A stretch of DNA of 64,000 bases from Panagrolaimus kolymaensis. Taxonomy: Eukaryota > Nematoda > Chromadorea > Rhabditida > Panagrolaimidae. Numbering within the stretch: position 1 is the stretch's first letter; every line of letters starts with the position of its first letter. A program made the translations under genes and the position numbers. The stretch covers positions 558,001 to 622,000 of the forward strand of contig JAJQJQ010000005.1 of the NCBI GenBank assembly GCA_028622995.1, written 5' to 3'. The notes under the pieces were generated by a model. That model made no database searches and was not told where the DNA came from. It worked only from the letters and a program-made list of their open reading frames with translations. Positions 60,108 through 64,000 of the stretch are shown here, in pieces.

Positions 60108-60788
60108 CTAAAAAAAATTTGCCTTGGTCAACTCTGTGCATTTTTCACAATTTTTTTTCAGAGGCCGACTGAGGTCCGTCGGTGGAGGCGGTTGGATTTC
60201 CAACCCCCTATCCAGGTATGCTTGGGAATGGGCATTCATAATAAAGCCTGATAATGGATTAATATCAATTCGTCCTTTGTTGGCACGAGGTTGAACGCAT
60301 TTATAAGCAATTCGACTTCCAGAGTTATTGACCATGGTGATGATGAAGTTTCCACCATTTTGATCAACACGATGAACATCAGCATTGGTGAAGAAGATGG
60401 CTGATTTGTCAAAATTGGTCTATAAAAAACAAGTTGGTTTCTATGCATTATAAAGATTTGTGTCAATTAGTTTAAGAAGAGAAACATTGGACTTATAAAA
60501 GAGAGAAGCTAATAAAAAAAGCATATTCAATAATAAAACGTAAAGAATAACATTGATAGCCTTTTAAATAACCTATCTTGAAACATTTCTTTTTTCAAGA
60601 TACTTTAAAGCAAAAAAGCAGTATGTATTGTTATTTAACACCAAATTTTATCCTTTTGTAACTCAACCGACACAAAATTTTAAGAAATTTTAAAACAGTT
60701 AAAAATTTTGATAAAAATATATGCGAACCTCAACTTGACGAATTTGATTGAGGACAAGGTTATCAGCGATTTTGTTGACGCCAGACAT
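60108..60788 (-). CDS. MSP-domain protein with abnormal C-terminus
   Basis: Exons on the minus strand are 60729-60788 and 60108-60419, giving 123 residues. The second exon encodes an MSP-type immunoglobulin-like fold: FFTNADVHRVDQNGGNFIIT, then MVNNSGSRIAYKCVQP, then GRIDINPLSGFI. This is the core of nematode sperm MSP/SSP proteins, which form filaments or signal from sperm. After AHSQAYL the expected last strands are replaced by a Pro-rich stretch (EIQPPPPTDLSRP) and a short Cys/Lys tail. The DNA encoding that tail is GC-richer than its surroundings and looks foreign. The gene may therefore be a 3'-truncated copy. Confidence 0.6.
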
Positions 60789-61079
60789 GGTTGATTTTGA
60801 TTTTATCAGACGATTTTATAAAGAGAACAAGAGATAAGAAACCACTTTTTAAACTTTAATTAGTTTTGAATGCTATTTTTTCATTTAAAAAAAAGTGACG
60901 CTTAATCTCCATAAAAAATGGAAATTCTTAATTTTTTTCTCATTTTTTTCCTTCAAATTATGGAAATTCTTTTTTTATAAAAAATTATTCCATGTGTTTC
61001 ATAAAAGCTGCCACTCCTCTGTCTGTTAGTTTCAATTAAAACTAGCTTTCGATCATTGTTACTAAATATAAATTTTCAG
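60789..61079. other. Spacer
   Basis: Upstream region of the MSP gene and 5' flank of the Hsp70-like fragment. Nothing distinct seen. Confidence 0.35.
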
Positions 61080-61560
61080 ATGTTATTAAACTTATTTCGA
61101 TGTCATTTGAAAATCTCGAGCGTTGCTTTTCTAATTTAAAATTAACTAAAAATCAAAAAGATCAATCATTTTTGATTGAATTTAATACTTTTCGAGGTCG
61201 ACGAAAAGCAACTCCAAGTTTTTTATTTGCTTTTATAATTAAATGGTGTTTAAAAGAAATAGAAAAATTAAAAACAAAATTCCAAAATCATTGGAATTTT
61301 GTTTTGATAAATTAAACGAAAATATTGAAAAGAATATTCATGAAGCGTGTAAAACTTTAAATATGGAAGCTAAAGTTTTTGAACGAAATGGATTAAAAAC
61401 AGTGATCATTAAAAATGAATGGAAAAAATTGCGACGTTTGAAAAAAGCTTTGCTTCGTCCAATGCTTTCATTGCCTCTATCAGAAATATCAACAAAAGAT
61501 AACCCTAAACCAAACAAATACACCAAACAATATGAAAAAATGTTTGGTAATCGGCTATAA
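61080..61560 (+). pseudogene. Hsp70-like gene, 3' exon fragment with frameshift
   Basis: It matches the last exon of the genes at 56134-57978 and 50864-54060, starting at a TTTTCAG acceptor (61078-61079). The FNTFRGRRKATPSFLFAFII block is clear. Near 61,263 a run of A is one base shorter than in the relative, which shifts the frame. The other half reads on from IPKSLEFCFDKLNENIEKN in a second frame to 61560. No upstream exons of the gene are present; the MSP gene on the other strand lies there instead. Confidence 0.65.
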
Positions 61561-62122
61561 AAAATTTGGCAAAAATTGTAAATCTGTTTTTTATTTCTAA
61601 TAAACTTTATATTTTTTGATAACAATTGCAACATTTTTCTTCACTTAACAGCCATGTATATATCATTAAATTTTTTAGTCATCGTATTAGTGTATCCAAA
61701 TCAAATTGAGTCAAAAAATAAATTAAATGCGTAATAACAAAATTTATTATTCATTTTTTTTACAAAAAACAATAAAATTAAAAAACAAAATCACAGTAAA
61801 AAAATATTTTATTTCACGTTTTTTACGTGTACAATAAATAAAGACAGACGTCAGACAAACACAAAAAAATTATATCTTTGATGTGAAGCAAATTTTGGGT
61901 ATTTTTTTAGAAGAGAAAAAAATTAAACAAAAAGAAAAAACATTTAGGACAAGTTTAAAAACTTTATTTTACTTAGCGTGACTAACTTTTATTAAAGAAC
62001 ATTTTAAACTTAATATAAGATACTTAAATTTAATTATAAATTTATAAATTATAACTACTCCGTTTTTAAAACTTTTTTCATGGTAAAACCTAAAAATTTT
62101 TTAGTAAAGTTTAGGCACAAAA
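61561..62122. other. Spacer
   Basis: AT-rich and without exons. It probably contains the 3' UTR of the minus-strand repeat gene. Confidence 0.35.
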
Positions 62123-62779
62123 TTAGTGCACTATAAAAGGATCAGATGCAATATCCTCCGTTCCTTTATTTTCCATGGGTTGTGAACGCTTTTTAGATAC
62201 AAAAATAAAATCATTTTCTGGCGATGAAGATTCTTCATGGATGGGTTGTGAACGTTTTTTGGTTCCAAATGTAAAATCGGAATTTGATGATTGAGATTCC
62301 AAAGGTTGAGATCTCTTTTTTCCATTAAAAGTAAAATCAAAATCCGATGGTTCAAAAGGTTGTGAACGTTTTCGATCACCAAAAGTAAAATCCATCGAAT
62401 ATGGATGCTGATTTTCGAGTGGCTGGGATCTCTTTTTCTTGCCAAAAGTAAAATCAGATATTTGAGGAACAGCTTCGATGATTGGTTGCGAACGTTTTTG
62501 AGAAGCAAAAATAAAATCTAATTCTGATGGTTGTTGACTAATCAAAATAGGTTGAGATCTTTTACGTTTTTTATTTAAACCAAAATTCAAAAAATCTTCA
62601 TCATTTATTCTAATTTGTTGTTGTTGATCTTGATGATTATTTTCATTAATAATGGGTTGAGATCTCTTCCTTTTAGTTGTGGGTACACCAAATTGAAATA
62701 CATTATCTTCTGAATTATCAGGTTGGGAAGAACGTTTATGTAAAAAAAATAATGAGGCACCATTATTGAGTAATGCAGA
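62123..62779 (-). CDS. KRSQP-repeat protein, possible peptide precursor (3' exon)
   Basis: One exon of 218 codons plus stop on the minus strand, entered through the acceptor ATTTTTAG at 62780-62781. It encodes nine tandem units of about 18-35 residues, each beginning with K/R-K-R-S-Q-P (RSSQP in the first) and most ending in D-F-T/I-F-G/N/V. Examples are QKRSQPIIEAVPQISDFTFG, KKRSQPLENQHPYSMDFTFG and KKRSQPLESQSSNSDFTFG. Dibasic sites between acidic repeats, some preceded by FG, resemble neuropeptide-like precursors cut by proprotein convertase and amidated at Gly. Against this, no signal peptide is visible because the upstream exon was not found. A disordered nuclear protein with repeated basic signals is the alternative. 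I know no named family. Confidence 0.5.
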   Translation of the reverse strand, partial: SALLNNGASLFFLHKRSSQPDNSEDNVFQFGVPTTKRKRSQPIINENNHQDQQQQIRINDEDFLNFGLNKKRKRSQPILISQQPSELDFIFASQKRSQPIIEAVPQISDFTFGKKKRSQPLENQHPYSMDFTFGDRKRSQPFEPSDFDFTFNGKKRSQPLESQSSNSDFTFGTKKRSQPIHEESSSPENDFIFVSKKRSQPMENKGTEDIASDPFIVH

Positions 62780-62781
62780 CT

Positions 62782-64000
62782 AAAAATAGAAGAAAAAAAT
62801 TATTTTTAAAATATGTCAAACATTTCCAACAAAAAAGTAAGATATTTATTTTTGTTTGAGCTTTGAGGCTCTAAACCTCCTTCAAGGAAGTGTTTAAAAA
62901 CAAAAAAAAGGTTTCATTTTTTTAAAAGGTTAAAAAAAATTTGTTTAAAAATAATAATTATGACAAAGGTATTTCCTGTTGAGGAAGAAGGAATATGACG
63001 TTAAAAACAATGTTGTCGTTGTTTTTTTAAGAACAAAGTAAACGGAAGTGCGTGAATTTTTTGATATTATTATTACATGGGTTTCATGAATGAAAAAAGA
63101 AATGCCAAAAAATAAAGATAGTATGTAGTTTAGGCTACGGTAGCTGCTGCTTTTAAAGTGCAAAAAAATGTTTTTTTAATGTATAAAAATTTTTTGATAC
63201 AAAAAATGGTAAAAGATTTTTAAAAGTTACTGTATCTCTTAAAAACGAAATGTTTAACTACGCAGAGATCGGTTTTTAGATTTTATTTTTCTATATTAAA
63301 AAGTGACACTTGATATATGAACTTTTGGACTTTTTACACTTTTGCAACAAAAAAATAAAACATTTTGTCCTTTATCTTTATAAATTATAATCCCCTTATT
63401 TCTTTTCATTACTTAATATTCTTATTACTTTTATAAATTTTTTGTAAAAAAAAAATATCATGCAAGAAAAATAATAAGCGTTCCCCTTTGGGGATTTGCC
63501 ATTTTTTTCATTCATGCAACTTTTCTTTTATTTTTTGCTTCGTCATTCAAAAAACAAATAAACCAAAAAAAACACAAAGCAAAGCAAAGTAAAGTTTAAA
63601 AAAATCACACGCTTTTGGGAATTATTTTTTGTGTGTAATAATTTTGCTAATCATTTCTTCCTCTTCTTTTTATTTTTGAGTGGGAGCAAGCGCAAGCATT
63701 TCCGCTAGGAAAGTTTTTAAGTTAGAAAAAAATGACTATTTTAGCAACAAAAATAAAAAAACATGCTGATTCATGAATGAAAAAAAAGCAAAAATGATTA
63801 GAAAAATATAAAAATAGCAGTGGAAAAAAATTAGCAGAGGTCATTATTGACAAGGAGGAAGTTTGCTTGCACCCAAAAAAAATTATACCTAAACAAGAAA
63901 TAATTCTACGAAATCAAAATTTTAGAAAAAAATAATTAAAACAATTATTATCAAAAATTATTTGGAGCAAAAAAGTGGTTATTGTTTTAAGTTGGTTTTT
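62782..64000. other. Non-coding sequence to window end
   Basis: I looked here on the minus strand for a first exon with signal peptide for the repeat gene and found none with a convincing donor. The rest is AT-rich with homopolymer runs. Confidence 0.4.

Noticed and set aside
60130..60215. Helitron 3' end suggested by a small GC hairpin near the MSP tail
   Set aside because: The sequence after the hairpin does not end in CTRR before an AT target, and no matching 5' TC end was found.

Overview
This window looks like nuclear DNA from a nematode. The sequence is very AT-rich with long poly-A/poly-T runs. Genes are split by short introns, mostly 40-250 bp, with strong TTTCAG or TTTTAG acceptors. 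Two nematode-typical families are present: a DUF19-like secreted protein and a major-sperm-protein (MSP) domain protein. The expanded F-box-like and Hsp70-like families recall clade IV (panagrolaimid-type) nematodes, but that placement is inference. I found no credible rRNA, tRNA or CRISPR. All exon boundaries were read by eye from splice consensus and reading-frame continuity.

Layout. 1-6,060 is non-coding and carries a recurring small inverted-repeat word (GATAGTAA ... TTACTATC). 6,645-11,516 (+) encodes a LURAP/FAM89-like adapter with a 3.25 kb first visible intron. 12,372-16,764 holds two inverted paralogues of a membrane-anchored endonuclease/exonuclease/phosphatase (EEP) enzyme flanking a DUF19-like gene. 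Their 3' halves are almost identical, and one copy has lost the catalytic Asp of the SDH motif. A 310-bp TA-flanked foldback element lies at 17,197-17,506. A Thr-rich secreted protein (18,966) and a beta/gamma-crystallin-like protein with a putative aerolysin-type domain (21,610-22,741) follow. 22,869-25,427 (-) holds two F-box-like modules, one broken by a 541-bp GC-tipped foldback transposon. 26,221-40,095 shows no gene. 40,096-43,444 (+) is a five-exon WH2 (actin-binding) protein.

44,000-62,800 is a dense accessory region. Three related genes encode small Cys-rich secreted proteins with a hydrophobic C-terminus; one is intact, one is interrupted by an insertion, and one has its domain duplicated. 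They alternate with four copies or relics of a family that joins an unrecognised N-terminal domain to a degenerate Hsp70 ATPase segment. Mobile DNA sits in several of these: a 2.5 kb hAT-type element with 8-bp target duplications and two adjacent foldbacks. Downstream are an intact F-box-like gene, an MSP-domain gene with an abnormal tail, an Hsp70-like 3' fragment, and an exon encoding nine KRSQP-type repeats that could be a peptide precursor.

The conserved genes (LURAP-like adapter, WH2 protein) are cytoskeletal or signalling genes set in long non-coding DNA. The rest is fast-evolving, duplicated and transposon-riddled. The leads I rate highest are the dispersed hairpin word family, the beta/gamma-crystallin plus pore-former-like gene, the KRSQP repeat gene, and the inverted EEP pair with a conversion tract and a lost catalytic residue.
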